Positions 1 to 8,773 of a DNA stretch of 64,000 nt are shown here, piece by piece. Both the position numbers and the translations under genes were made by a program. The notes beneath the pieces were generated by a model, which was not told the DNA's origin, did no database searches, and saw nothing but the letters and a program-made list of their open reading frames with translations. Source of the stretch: Palsa-504 sp963744005 (GTDB lineage: Bacteria > Actinomycetota > Actinomycetes > Streptosporangiales > Streptosporangiaceae); assembly GCA_963744005.1 (NCBI GenBank), contig CAVURU010000003.1, positions 1,674,001 through 1,738,000 of the forward strand, given 5' to 3'. Every line of letters begins with the position of its first letter. Position 1 is the first letter of the stretch.

Positions 1-445
1 TCGAGATCCCGACCCCGCCCGGCGAAGTACTGGCGCTCAGGGACATGGCCGTACTGCCGCTGGCCCTGGCCGCCTTCTTGATCCTGCTGGCCGTGGCGGC
101 CGTCGGGCACGCGCTGTCCAGCGCGGTGCGGCACCGCCGGCACGAGCTGGCCGTGCTCCGGGCGCTGGGGCTGACCAGAGGGCAGTCCCGGCTGGTGCTG
201 GTCACGCAGGCGAGCCTGCTCGCGTCATCGGGCTGGCCTTCGGGATCCCGCTGGGCCTGGTCCTGGGCCGGGTCCTGTGGCGGGAAGCCGCGGACCTGAC
301 CCCGGTGACCTATTTCCCGCCGGTGGCGGTGTGGGCCCTGCTTTTGATCGCGCCCGCGGCCCTGGCGGCCGCCATCGTGCTGGCCGCCTGGCCGGGCGAG
401 CGCGCGGCCCGGTTGCGGCCCGGGCAGCTGCTGCGCGCTGAGTAA
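1..445 (+). pseudogene. FtsX-like ABC transporter permease, C-terminal fragment with frame break
   Basis: This is the last ~148 codons of a permease whose start lies outside the window. It opens in frame at position 3, and the peptide around 45-220 (a membrane helix followed by HELAVLRALGLTR) matches the C-termini of the two complete permeases downstream. Near position 224 one base appears to be missing. The reading frame then moves so that IGLAFGIPLGL, a final helix and a LLRAE ending at 443-445 restore the family pattern. The family moves lipids, lipoproteins or peptides, or transmits force across the membrane, with a separate ABC ATPase. It is either a true frameshift or a sequencing indel; the sequence after the break is still well conserved, which favours an error or a recent event. 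Confidence 0.75.
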
Positions 446-535
446 GGGCCCGCGGTGGTGTCAGCACACCCAGCCGGGGCAGCCAGCCACCCCTGGACAG
501 GCGGCCTTAGCACTCTTGCCGCGGGCGGCGGCTGA

Positions 536-555
536 CCATCTACTTAGACCTGTGC
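536..555 (+). repeat. Leader repeat, copy 1 (before second permease)
   Basis: The 20 bases here are identical to those at 3090-3109. Both sit directly over the start region of a tandem permease gene, and a second shared block (CCTTAGCAC) lies about 30 bases upstream of each. The duplication that made the permeases therefore carried its 5' leader with it. Confidence 0.7.
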
Positions 556-2978
556 AAATTGTCCTGACCTGGTTGCGGCTGGAGGTGCGGCGGCGCTGGC
601 GGTCACTGCTCGTGCTGGCCCTCCTGGTGGCGCTGGCCACGGCGACGGTGCTCACGGCGACGGCGGGGGCCCGCCGCGGGCAGACCGCATTCGATCGGCT
701 CTGGGCGCAGACGCTGCCCGCGACCGTGACCGTCCTGCCCAACCAGCCCGGATTCGACTGGGACAAGGTCCGCGCCCTGCCTGAGGTCGCCGTCCTCGCT
801 GAGTTCCCGGTCAACGGCACCCCGTTCGTGCTGGACTGCTGTCCGGAGACGAGCTTCGGGTTCCCGCCGATAGGTGACGAGGCGTTCCGGACCATCGAAC
901 GCCCGGTGCTGCTGGCCGGGCACCTGTTCGATCCCGGCCGGGCCGACGAGATCCTCGTCACCCCTCAGTTCGCGGCCGCCTACCACAAGAGCGTCGGGGA
1001 CGTCGTGACCATGCGCCTGGCCAGCCCGCAGCAGGTCAATGACGGGTGGGACGGGACGACCGGGCCCCCGCTCGGACCTGTCATCAAGGCCCACATCGTC
1101 GGGGTCGGGCGTAACGTCTTCGGGTCCTCCACCACAGATGGCCCCGGAGGCAAGGGTGGCGTGATGCCCTCGCCTGCCTTGTACGACCGCTACCAGGCCA
1201 ACGTGATCGGCACCAACGGGCAGATGTACATCAACGCGCTGATCCGGCTCAAGGGCGGCACTGCGACCATTCCCGCCTTCCGGGCCGACCTGGCCCGGGT
1301 GACCGGCCGCTCGGACATCGACGTGTGGGACAACCGCGAGTACTTCGGCGGCACCATCGAGCGGATCACCCGGTACGAGGCCGCGTGCCTGCTCGCCTTC
1401 GCGCTGGCCGCGCTGGTGGCGGCGCTGTTCCTGATCGGCCAGTCGGTGGCCAGGTACACCTCGGCCACCGTATCCGACCTCCAGGTCCTGCAGGCGGTGG
1501 GCATGACGCCTCGCCAGGCCGTTGCCTCGGCCACCGGGCCGCCGCTGCTGGCCGCGCTGGCCGGGTCCACGGTCGGCGTCGCGGCGGCCATCGTGGCGTC
1601 GGCGTGGATGCCGATCGGGGCGGCGTCCTACAACGAACCGCAGCCAGGCATCAGCGCCGACTGGCTGATCCTCGGCCCGGGCTGGCTGCTGGCGCCCGTC
1701 CTGGTGGCGGCCGGCTCGGCGGCGGCCGCCGCCCTGACGATCAGCGCCCGCCGGCGGCAGGATGTCACGCGCGGGTCCGCCGTGGCCCGGGCCGCGGCGG
1801 CCGCGGGTCTCGGCGTGCCCGTCGTGGTGGGGACGCGGTTCGCGCTTGAGCCGGGCCGGGGCCGGGCGGCGGTGCCGGTCCGCCCGGCGCTGCTCGGCGC
1901 GGTGGCCGGGGTGCTGGGCGTGCTGGCCGCCTTCACGTTCGCGGCCGGAGTGTCCGACGCCGCCGCCAACCCGGCCCGGTTCGGCCAGACCTGGCAGCTG
2001 GATACGTTCCTCGGCCTGTCCGGGCAGGACTTCGGGCCCGCCAGCCAGGTCCTGCGGGCGGTGGCCGCCGACCCGGACGTCACCGGGGTCGACGACGCAC
2101 TGGTCGGCGGCGCGCAATCCGGCCAGGTCTCGGTGGAGAGCTTCACCTATACCCCGGTCGGGGGCAAGCAGGTACCTGTGGTGCTGACCGGCGGCCGCAT
2201 GCCGACCACGGCGGGCGAGATCGTGCTCGCGCCCACCACCGCCACTGAGATGCACGCGGCCATCGGCTCCGTCATCCGGCTGTCCGGCGCCGCGGCGCCG
2301 CGGGCGATGACCGTGACCGGCATCGGTTTCGTGCCGGAAGGGCCGCACAACTACTACGACACAGGGGCGTGGCTCACCCCGGCCGGGTATGACCGGCTGT
2401 TCGAGGATGCGCATTACGCGTTCAAGTTCCACGTGGCTGCGGTCTCTCTGCGGCCGGGCGCGAATGTGCAGGCGACGGCCGCCCGGCTGGACAAGACGGC
2501 CGCGGCCATCAAGGGCGGGGCGGCTTTCTCCTTCACGCCGCCGGATCCGCCGGGGGCGGTCCAGGCGGTCAAGGACGTGGCCGCGCTGCCGCTGGCGCTG
2601 GGCGCCTTCCTGGCCGTGCTGGCCATCGGGGCGGTCGGGCACGCCCTGTCCATCGCGGTCCGCCGCCGCAGGCAAGAACTGGCCGTGCTGCGCGCGCTGG
2701 GCCTGACCCGGCGACAATCCCGCCTGGTGATCATCACGCAAGCGACACTGCTCGCGATGATCGGGCTGGCGTTCGGGATCCCGCTGGGCCTGGTGGTCGG
2801 CAGGCTGCTGTGGCACGCTGCGGCCGACATGACCCCGCTGGCCTACCAGCCGCCGGTGGCGGCGCTGGCGCTGGCGCTGATCGTGCCGCTGGCCCTGCTG
2901 GCCGCCATCCTGCTGGCCGTCTGGCCCGCCCGCCGCGCCGCGCGGCTGCGCACCGCCCTCATCTTGCGCACCGAGTAG
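552..2978 (+). CDS. FtsX-like ABC transporter permease (MacB/LolE-like), copy 2
   Basis: A membrane permease of about 808 residues. It has one N-terminal helix (LLVLALLVALATATVL), a large extracytoplasmic domain, a first three-helix FtsX block in the middle (ACLLAFALAALVAALFLIG onward), a further helix near residue 450, a second external domain and a final three-helix FtsX block containing ELAVLRALGLTRRQ. This duplicated FtsX arrangement of 750-850 residues is usual for actinobacterial permeases that pair with a LolD/MacB-type ATPase. GTG at 552 is preferred because the copy at 3106 aligns from the same codon; TTG at 516 is the alternative. No ATPase is adjacent: the nearest is on the other strand at 8770-9492, which makes it a candidate partner by inference. 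The substrate cannot be read from the sequence. Confidence 0.85.
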   Translation: MQIVLTWLRLEVRRRWRSLLVLALLVALATATVLTATAGARRGQTAFDRLWAQTLPATVTVLPNQPGFDWDKVRALPEVAVLAEFPVNGTPFVLDCCPETSFGFPPIGDEAFRTIERPVLLAGHLFDPGRADEILVTPQFAAAYHKSVGDVVTMRLASPQQVNDGWDGTTGPPLGPVIKAHIVGVGRNVFGSSTTDGPGGKGGVMPSPALYDRYQANVIGTNGQMYINALIRLKGGTATIPAFRADLARVTGRSDIDVWDNREYFGGTIERITRYEAACLLAFALAALVAALFLIGQSVARYTSATVSDLQVLQAVGMTPRQAVASATGPPLLAALAGSTVGVAAAIVASAWMPIGAASYNEPQPGISADWLILGPGWLLAPVLVAAGSAAAAALTISARRRQDVTRGSAVARAAAAAGLGVPVVVGTRFALEPGRGRAAVPVRPALLGAVAGVLGVLAAFTFAAGVSDAAANPARFGQTWQLDTFLGLSGQDFGPASQVLRAVAADPDVTGVDDALVGGAQSGQVSVESFTYTPVGGKQVPVVLTGGRMPTTAGEIVLAPTTATEMHAAIGSVIRLSGAAAPRAMTVTGIGFVPEGPHNYYDTGAWLTPAGYDRLFEDAHYAFKFHVAAVSLRPGANVQATAARLDKTAAAIKGGAAFSFTPPDPPGAVQAVKDVAALPLALGAFLAVLAIGAVGHALSIAVRRRRQELAVLRALGLTRRQSRLVIITQATLLAMIGLAFGIPLGLVVGRLLWHAAADMTPLAYQPPVAALALALIVPLALLAAILLAVWPARRAARLRTALILRTE

Positions 2979-3089
2979 CGGGGTCCTGGCCGTTATCACC
3001 GGAAGCCGTGGTGGCAGCACATCTGATCCCGCTGCGGCCAGCTTCCCGCCACGGGGCGCCTTAGCACCCTTGTGGGCGGCTTGCGGTGG

Positions 3090-3109
3090 CCATCTACTTA
3101 GACCTGTGC
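3090..3109 (+). repeat. Leader repeat, copy 2 (before third permease)
   Basis: Identical to 536-555; it ends on the GTG proposed as the start of the third permease. Because it covers both the leader and the first codon, it may hold a shared promoter or translation signal. No clear -10 hexamer of the TANNNT type can be placed in it. Confidence 0.7.
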
Positions 3110-5529
3110 GAATCGTCCTGACCTGGCTGGACCTGGAGACGCGGCGGCGCTGGCGGTCGTTGCTGGTCCTGGCCCTGCTGGTGGCGCTGGCTACGGCGAC
3201 GGTGCTCGCGGCGACGGCCGGGGCCCGCCGCGGGCAGAGCGCGGTCGACCGGCTGTGGGCCCAGACGCGGCCCGCGACGGTGACCGTGCTGGCCAACCAG
3301 CCCGGCTTCGCCTGGGGCAAGGTCCGTGCCCTTCCCGAAGTGGCGGCCATCAGCGAGTTCCCGGTGACGTTCGGGTTCGCGTCGGCCTGCTGCCAGAACG
3401 CGACCACCCTGTTCCCGCCCATCGGCGACGAGATGGGCCGGACGATCGAGCAGCCGGTCATGCTGGCCGGGCGGGTGTTCAACCCGGCCCGGGCGGATGA
3501 GGTCATCGTCACGCCGCAGTTCTCGGCCTTCTACCACAAGGGTGTCGGCGACACGGTGACCCTGTACCTGGCCAGCCCGCAGCAGGCCGATCAGGGTTAC
3601 GACGGGAGCACCGGGCCGCCACGTGGCCCGGTCGTCCAGGCCCGGGTGGTGGGTATCGGCCGGGGGCCCTGGCTTTCCCTCGGTGCGGACGTGCCCGGCC
3701 AGACCGGTGCCGTGATGGCCTCACCGGGCCTGTACGCCCGCTATCAGGCCAACATGCTGGGTACCAGCGGCCAGACGTTCATCAACGCGCTGATCAAGCT
3801 CAACGGCGACCGGGCGGCCATCCCGGCGTTCCGCGCTGACCTGGCGCGGGTGACCGGGCGGTCGGACATCGACGTGTGGGACAACCGGGACTTCTTCGCC
3901 GCCGCCATCGAGCGGATCGCCCGGTACGAGGCGGCCTGCCTGCTGGCCTTCGCCCTGGCGGCCCTGATTGCCGCGTTCTTCCTGGTCGGGCAGTCGGTGG
4001 CCAGGTACACCTCGGGCACCGTGGCTGACCTTCAGGTGCTGCAGGCGGTGGGCCTGACGCCGCGCCAAGCCGTCGCGTCGGCCACCGCTCCCCCGCTGCT
4101 GGCCGCCACGCTCGGGGCGGCGCTCGGCGTAGCGGGCGCCATCGTCGCGTCGAAATGGATGCCGATCGGATTCGCGGCCCGCATCGAACCGCAGCCGGGC
4201 ATCCACGCCGACTGGCTGATCCTCGGCCCCGGCGGTCTGCTGGCCCCGGTCCTGGTCGGAGCGGGAGCAGCCGTCTCCACCGCCCTCGCGCTCACCGCCG
4301 CCCGGCGTAAGGCCGTGCCCCGCCGATCGGTGGTGGCGGCGGCCGCGGCGGCGGTCGGCCTCAGCGTCCCCGTGGTGGTGGGCGCACGGTTCGCGCTCGA
4401 GCCGGGGCGCGGCCGGTCCGCGGTGCCGGTGCGGCCCGCCCTGCTGGGCGCCGTGGCCGGGGTGCTGGGCGTGCTGGCCGCATTCACGTTCTCGGCCGGG
4501 ATCTCCGACGCGGCCGCCAACCCGGCCCGCTTCGGCCAGACCTACCAGCTCCTCGCTTACCTCGGCGAGGCCGGCCAGGACTACGGCCCGGCCGGCCAGG
4601 TGCTGCCCGTGCTGGCGGCCGACCCGGACGTCACCGGAGTGGACGACGCGCGGATCGGCGGAGCCCAATCCGGGCCGGTCTCGGTGGAGAGCTTCACCTA
4701 CCAGCCCGTTGGCGGCAAGGGCCTGCCGGTGGTCCTGCGCGAGGGCCGGATGCCGGCCGCGGCGGACGAGATCGTGCTCGCTCCCACCACCGCGGCGGAG
4801 CTACACGCGGCGACCGGCTCGGTCATCCCGATGACGGCCGGCACGGGGTCGCAGGCCATGACGGTCACCGGGATCGGTTTCGTGCCGTCCGGGCCGCACA
4901 ACGACTATGACTACGGCGCGTGGCTCACCTCAGCCGGCTATGACCGGGTCTTCCTCGGCGCCCACTACGGCTTCAAGTTCCGCATCGCCGCCCTGTCGCT
5001 GCGGCCGGGCGCTGACGGGCAGGCGGTGGCCGCCCGGCTGATCGCGAAGATAGCGAAGATCAAGGGAGCCGGGCAGGTCTCCGTCTTCCCGCCGACTCGG
5101 CTGGTACAGCTCCAGGCGATCCGGGACATGGCGGTGCTTCCGCTGGCGCTGAGCGCCTTCCTGGCCGTGCTGGCTCTCGGCGCCGTCGGGCACGCCTTGT
5201 CCATCGCCGTGCGCCGCCGCGGGCACGAGCTGGCCGTGCTACGGGCGCTGGGCCTGACCAGGCGGCAATGCCGGCTGGTCATCGTCACGCAGGCGACGTT
5301 GCTGGCGGTGATCGGGCTGGCCTTCGGGATCCCATTGGGACTGGCGCTGGGCCGGGTCCTGTGGCACGCGGCGGCCGACATGGCCCCGGTGGCCTACCTG
5401 CCGCCGGTGGCGGTGTGGGCGCTGCTGGCCATCGCGCCGGCGACGCTGATAGCGGCCCTGCTGCTGGCCGGCTGGCCGGCCCGGCGCGCGGCCCGGCTGC
5501 ACGCCGGCGAGATCCTGCGCACGGAGTAA
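3106..5529 (+). CDS. FtsX-like ABC transporter permease (MacB/LolE-like), copy 3
   Basis: About 807 residues and collinear with the gene at 552-2978 along its whole length: same N-terminal helix, external domain with the SDIDVWDNR segment, central FtsX block, second external domain (QPVGGKGLPVVL) and C-terminal FtsX block with HELAVLRALGLTRRQ. It is a tandem paralogue, and with the fragment at 1-445 the array has at least three members. GTG at 3106 is chosen because the leader is conserved up to that codon. It is followed 25 bases later by a response regulator with its own promoter. FtsX-like permeases work with an ATPase of the family at 8770-9492 in the cytoplasmic membrane. Divergence is greatest in the external domains, consistent with different ligands; that is inference. 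Confidence 0.85.
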   Translation: MRIVLTWLDLETRRRWRSLLVLALLVALATATVLAATAGARRGQSAVDRLWAQTRPATVTVLANQPGFAWGKVRALPEVAAISEFPVTFGFASACCQNATTLFPPIGDEMGRTIEQPVMLAGRVFNPARADEVIVTPQFSAFYHKGVGDTVTLYLASPQQADQGYDGSTGPPRGPVVQARVVGIGRGPWLSLGADVPGQTGAVMASPGLYARYQANMLGTSGQTFINALIKLNGDRAAIPAFRADLARVTGRSDIDVWDNRDFFAAAIERIARYEAACLLAFALAALIAAFFLVGQSVARYTSGTVADLQVLQAVGLTPRQAVASATAPPLLAATLGAALGVAGAIVASKWMPIGFAARIEPQPGIHADWLILGPGGLLAPVLVGAGAAVSTALALTAARRKAVPRRSVVAAAAAAVGLSVPVVVGARFALEPGRGRSAVPVRPALLGAVAGVLGVLAAFTFSAGISDAAANPARFGQTYQLLAYLGEAGQDYGPAGQVLPVLAADPDVTGVDDARIGGAQSGPVSVESFTYQPVGGKGLPVVLREGRMPAAADEIVLAPTTAAELHAATGSVIPMTAGTGSQAMTVTGIGFVPSGPHNDYDYGAWLTSAGYDRVFLGAHYGFKFRIAALSLRPGADGQAVAARLIAKIAKIKGAGQVSVFPPTRLVQLQAIRDMAVLPLALSAFLAVLALGAVGHALSIAVRRRGHELAVLRALGLTRRQCRLVIVTQATLLAVIGLAFGIPLGLALGRVLWHAAADMAPVAYLPPVAVWALLAIAPATLIAALLLAGWPARRAARLHAGEILRTE

Positions 5530-5542
5530 CGGCGGGCCAGGC

Positions 5543-5548
5543 TACGAT
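5543..5548 (+). promoter_or_regulatory. -10 hexamer TACGAT for a leaderless transcript
   Basis: TACGAT fits the actinobacterial TANNNT -10 pattern and ends six bases before the ATG at 5555. Transcription would start at or next to the start codon, which agrees with the lack of a Shine-Dalgarno sequence there. Confidence 0.5.
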
Positions 5549-5554
5549 CACGCC

Positions 5555-6229
5555 ATGCCCGCCATCAAAGTCGCGCTGGCCGAGGACAACGTGCTCCTGC
5601 GGGAAGGCGTCTCCCGGCTGGTCGCGTCCACCCAGGACTTCGAGCTGGTGGGGACCGCGGCCGATCTGCCCGAGCTGTTCGCGGTCATCGAGGCCAGCGA
5701 GCCGGACGTGGTGATCACCGACATCCGGATGCCGCCCACGGGCCGCGACGAGGGCATCCAGGCGGCCGCGTGGCTGCGTGAGCACCGTCCCGGGGTGGGG
5801 GTGGTGGTGCTGAGCCAGTACACCGCGCCCGCCTACGCGGTGGCGCTGCTCGAGCACGGCTCCGCGGGCCGGGCCTACCTGCTCAAGGAGCGGGTGGCCA
5901 GCGTCGATGACCTGGTCAACGCGATCCGGGCGGTGGCCAGCGGCGGCTCGGTCATCGACCCGATGGTGGTGGACGAGCTGGTGCGGTCGCGGTCGCACCC
6001 GGGGTCCTCCAGCCTGGACACCCTCACCGCCCGGGAGACCCAGATCCTGGCCGAGATGGCCCAGGGCAAGAACAACGCGGCCATCGCCGCCGCGGTCTCG
6101 GTCTCCGAGCGCGCGGTGGAGAAGCACACCAACTCGATCTTCGCCAAGCTCGGGCTGAGTGAGGAGAAGGACGTGAACCGGCGAGTCATGGCCGTGCTGT
6201 TGTTCCTGGGGCGCGGGCAGGGAAGCTGA
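5555..6229 (+). CDS. NarL/FixJ-family response regulator (REC + LuxR HTH)
   Basis: 224 residues, a normal length for the family. The receiver domain covers residues ~4-125 with the acidic pair E10/D11, phospho-acceptor D56 (VVITDIRMP) and conserved K111. The C-terminal LuxR-type helix-turn-helix is at ~155-215 (LTARETQILAEMAQGKNN, then SERAVEKHTNSIFAKLGL). The receiver closely resembles that of the cyclase fusion at 9489-10823, including the SQYTAPAYAVALL versus SQYEDPEYAVSLL segment, so the two are probably paralogues served by related kinases. The most likely partner is the histidine kinase at 6683-8773. As it follows the permeases, it may control them or their ATPase; that link is inference. 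Confidence 0.9.
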   Translation: MPAIKVALAEDNVLLREGVSRLVASTQDFELVGTAADLPELFAVIEASEPDVVITDIRMPPTGRDEGIQAAAWLREHRPGVGVVVLSQYTAPAYAVALLEHGSAGRAYLLKERVASVDDLVNAIRAVASGGSVIDPMVVDELVRSRSHPGSSSLDTLTARETQILAEMAQGKNNAAIAAAVSVSERAVEKHTNSIFAKLGLSEEKDVNRRVMAVLLFLGRGQGS

Positions 6230-6292
6230 CCCCCCTGTGATGCGGGTGGCACCATGCTGCCCACCCGCCGGGCCGTGTGCGAAGCTGGAGAG

Positions 6293-6865
6293 GTGAGCAG
6301 CCCGCACTCCGTCCTCATCGTGGATGACCAGGCACCTTTCCGCCTCGCCGTGAAAGCGGTGCTGCGACGGCTGCCCGGCTTCGAGCTGGCGGGCGAGGCG
6401 GCCAGCGGGGCCGAGGCCATCGCGCTGGTCGACGAGCTGCACCCGGCGCTGGTCCTGATGGACATCAACATGCCGGAGATGAACGGCATCGAGGCTACCC
6501 GGCGCATCGTGGCCGCCCACCCGGACGTGGTGGTGTTCCTGTGCTCGACCTACGACCTGGCCGACCTGCCGCACACCGCGACCGAGAGCGGGGCCACCGG
6601 CTACCTGAACAAGGAGCGGTTCGGCGCGGACGCGCTGCAGCAGCTGTGGGAGGACCGGGACTCCGGCGCGTTCGTCCGGCTCTTACGCGGCCAGCGGGAT
6701 CGACCCGCTGATGGTGGCCCCGTGCCCGGGCGCCGAATCCCAGCGGACGGTGCCGCCGATGGCCCCCAGCCGGTCGGCCATGTTGACGTAGCCGTGGCCG
6801 CCGCGGGCGGCGGCCGGGTCGAACCCCGGGCCGTCGTCGGCCACCGAGAACAGCAGCCCGCCTGA
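6293..6865 (+). CDS. Receiver-domain response regulator, possible frame error at the 3' end
   Basis: From GTG at 6293 (GGAGAGGTG context) a receiver domain is read with D11/D12, phospho-acceptor D57 (LVLMDINMP), S85/T86 and K107 (GYLNKERF). The domain ends near residue 125 and no helix-turn-helix follows. The open frame then runs on for another ~60 codons to 6865, but from 6683 this is the exact antisense of the histidine kinase C-terminus and is Arg/Gly/Pro-rich, unlike real protein. Either the true protein is a single-domain receiver of ~130 residues with a missed stop caused by an indel near 6670-6680, or there is a real 183-base convergent overlap. Single-domain receivers often act as phosphate sinks or by protein contact. 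Partner: probably the kinase at 6683-8773. Confidence 0.7.
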   Translation: MSSPHSVLIVDDQAPFRLAVKAVLRRLPGFELAGEAASGAEAIALVDELHPALVLMDINMPEMNGIEATRRIVAAHPDVVVFLCSTYDLADLPHTATESGATGYLNKERFGADALQQLWEDRDSGAFVRLLRGQRDRPADGGPVPGRRIPADGAADGPQPVGHVDVAVAAAGGGRVEPRAVVGHREQQPA

Positions 6866-8773
6866 TTCGGTCCACAGCCGCAGGTCGACGGTGGCCTGCC
6901 CGGCGTGCTTGGCCGCGTTCTGCAGGGCCTCGGTGCAGGAGAAGTAGACGGCCGCCTCGACCTCGGCGGGGTAGCGCCCCACCCCGTCGGCCACGTCGAC
7001 CCGGACGGAGAGGGGACTGCGGCTGGCCGCGGCGCGCAGCGCGTCGCCCAGCCCGTTGTCGGCCAGCAGCGGCGGGTAGATGCCGTGGGCCAGCTCGCGC
7101 AGCTCCTTGATGGTGGCCTGCACGTCCTCGGCTAGCTGGCCGAGCATCTCGCTGGCACCGTCGGGATCATCGGCCACGATGTCGCGGGTCAGGCGCAGGT
7201 TGATGGCCAGCGCGACGAGGTGCTGCTGGGCGCCGTCGTGCAGGTTCCGTTCCACCCGGCGGCGCTCGGCGTCCCCGCTGGCCACGATGCGGGCCCGGGA
7301 CTCGCGCAGCTCCTCGGCCTGGCGCCGCAGCGCGTCCAGCGTGGTCTGCAGGGCCGAGTCGAGGCGGGAGTTGTGGAAGGCCAGGCCCGCCTGCCGGGCC
7401 AGCTCGGTCAGCACCCGGTCGTCCTCCTCGGTGAAGACGTCGGCCCGGGCGGGCCGCTCCGCGACGATGAGGCCGAGCAGCTCGCCGCCGTGGCTGATCG
7501 GCGCGACCCGCAGCTGAGCCTGCTCGCGCCGGTCCAGCAGCGAGGGCAGCCAGACCGAGGCCCACGCGCTGCCGGACACCCCGGCCCGGGCCACCACGGG
7601 ACGCTCGCGGTCGGTCAGCACGATCGAGCGGGCGCCGGCGTCCGGGACGGACACGGTGCGGTCGAGCACGTCGCCGGTGCCGGTGTAGATCTCGGCGCTG
7701 TCCAGGCGCATCGTCTTGCGCAGCGACTCGGCCAGCTGGAGCAGCAGCTCGTCCATGGCCACGGCCCGGGTCAGCCGGCTCCCGAAGGTCCGCAGCGCCT
7801 CGCCGGGCGCCTCCCGGGCGCCGTAGACGAACCGGGTCGCCGAGGCGACCAGGCGACCGCGGACGGGCAGGTAGGCGACCGCGGCCACGGCCGCGGCGAG
7901 CATCGAGAAGCCGAGGATCCGGCGGTCGGTGTCGTCGTCCGGCGCGTCGCCGAGCCCCAGCACGATGACCAGGTAGATGAGGGCTACGGCCACGCTGGAG
8001 CCAGCCGCCGCCAGGGTCTGCACGAACACCCGGCCGCCGTGCGGGGCCAGTGGCGGCCATTCGGCCGCGAGCACGCTCAGCGGCACGGCCGCGGTCGCGC
8101 AGGCCGCCACCGCGGCGGCCTGGCCGGGCCAGCCCACCAGCAGGTGCAGGACCAGGCTGATCAGGCCGACGGTGGCCGCCACGACCAGGCCCACGCCCAG
8201 CCACTGCATCCGCTCCGCGTCGCGGCCGGCCGCCTGCAGGTAGCGGTGCCGGGTGAAGGGCAGGGCGCACAGGACGGCGAGCGGCCAGATCAGCGCGCCG
8301 GCCATGACCGGGAACGGCCGGCCGGCCAGGGCCAGGCCGACGCCGGTGCCCAGCGCGCCGGCGTAGCCGAGCGCGGCGACGGCCCGGAACGCCGGCCGGC
8401 CCAGGCGGCCGTCGGGCAGAGCGAGCAGGAAGTGGAAGCTGATCGCGATGACCAGCGGGGCGATCACGGTCGCGGCCAGCCGGGCGGGGTGGTGCTGCGC
8501 CCCCATCCGGGCCGCGGTCAGCGCCACCGCGCCGGCCAGCGCGCCGCCGGTCATCAGCCCGGCCGCGGTCCGGTCCGCGGACCGGGCCAGCACCATCCCG
8601 GCCACGGCCCACGCGACGGCCAGGGCGAAGCCGATGGCGGCGAAGACGGTCAGCCCGGAGATCCGGAGCCCGACCGCGGCCACGGCCACCGTGGCCACCA
8701 GCCCGAGCAGCCCGGACACGACCTGGCGGGTCCAGCCGGGCGCGCGGGCGGTGACAGCAGGATGCACGGTCAC
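6683..8773 (-). CDS. NarL-type sensor histidine kinase with polytopic membrane domain and GAF domain
   Basis: 696 residues. Roughly residues 15-320 hold eight to ten membrane helices. A GAF domain follows at ~340-490 (LAESLRKTMRLDSAEIYTG ... GELLGLIVAERP), then a HisKA_3 dimerisation helix with the phosphorylated His512 in RNLHDGAQQH, and a HATPase_c domain at ~590-690 (N box EALQNAAKHA, G box DDGPGFDP). This is the architecture of kinases that pair with NarL-type regulators, of which three lie within 5 kb. Its ATG overlaps the stop of the ABC ATPase gene by four bases (ATGA), so it is translated from the same message as that ATPase and the cyclase fusion upstream. The signal sensed by the membrane and GAF parts is unknown. 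Confidence 0.92.
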   Translation of the reverse strand: MTVHPAVTARAPGWTRQVVSGLLGLVATVAVAAVGLRISGLTVFAAIGFALAVAWAVAGMVLARSADRTAAGLMTGGALAGAVALTAARMGAQHHPARLAATVIAPLVIAISFHFLLALPDGRLGRPAFRAVAALGYAGALGTGVGLALAGRPFPVMAGALIWPLAVLCALPFTRHRYLQAAGRDAERMQWLGVGLVVAATVGLISLVLHLLVGWPGQAAAVAACATAAVPLSVLAAEWPPLAPHGGRVFVQTLAAAGSSVAVALIYLVIVLGLGDAPDDDTDRRILGFSMLAAAVAAVAYLPVRGRLVASATRFVYGAREAPGEALRTFGSRLTRAVAMDELLLQLAESLRKTMRLDSAEIYTGTGDVLDRTVSVPDAGARSIVLTDRERPVVARAGVSGSAWASVWLPSLLDRREQAQLRVAPISHGGELLGLIVAERPARADVFTEEDDRVLTELARQAGLAFHNSRLDSALQTTLDALRRQAEELRESRARIVASGDAERRRVERNLHDGAQQHLVALAINLRLTRDIVADDPDGASEMLGQLAEDVQATIKELRELAHGIYPPLLADNGLGDALRAAASRSPLSVRVDVADGVGRYPAEVEAAVYFSCTEALQNAAKHAGQATVDLRLWTESGGLLFSVADDGPGFDPAAARGGHGYVNMADRLGAIGGTVRWDSAPGHGATISGSIPLAA

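Noticed and set aside
603..3512. 969-codon open frame antisense to the permeases
   Set aside because: It is the mirror of well-conserved permease genes, is Arg/Gly/Gln-rich and has no domain. Long antisense frames are common in GC-rich DNA.
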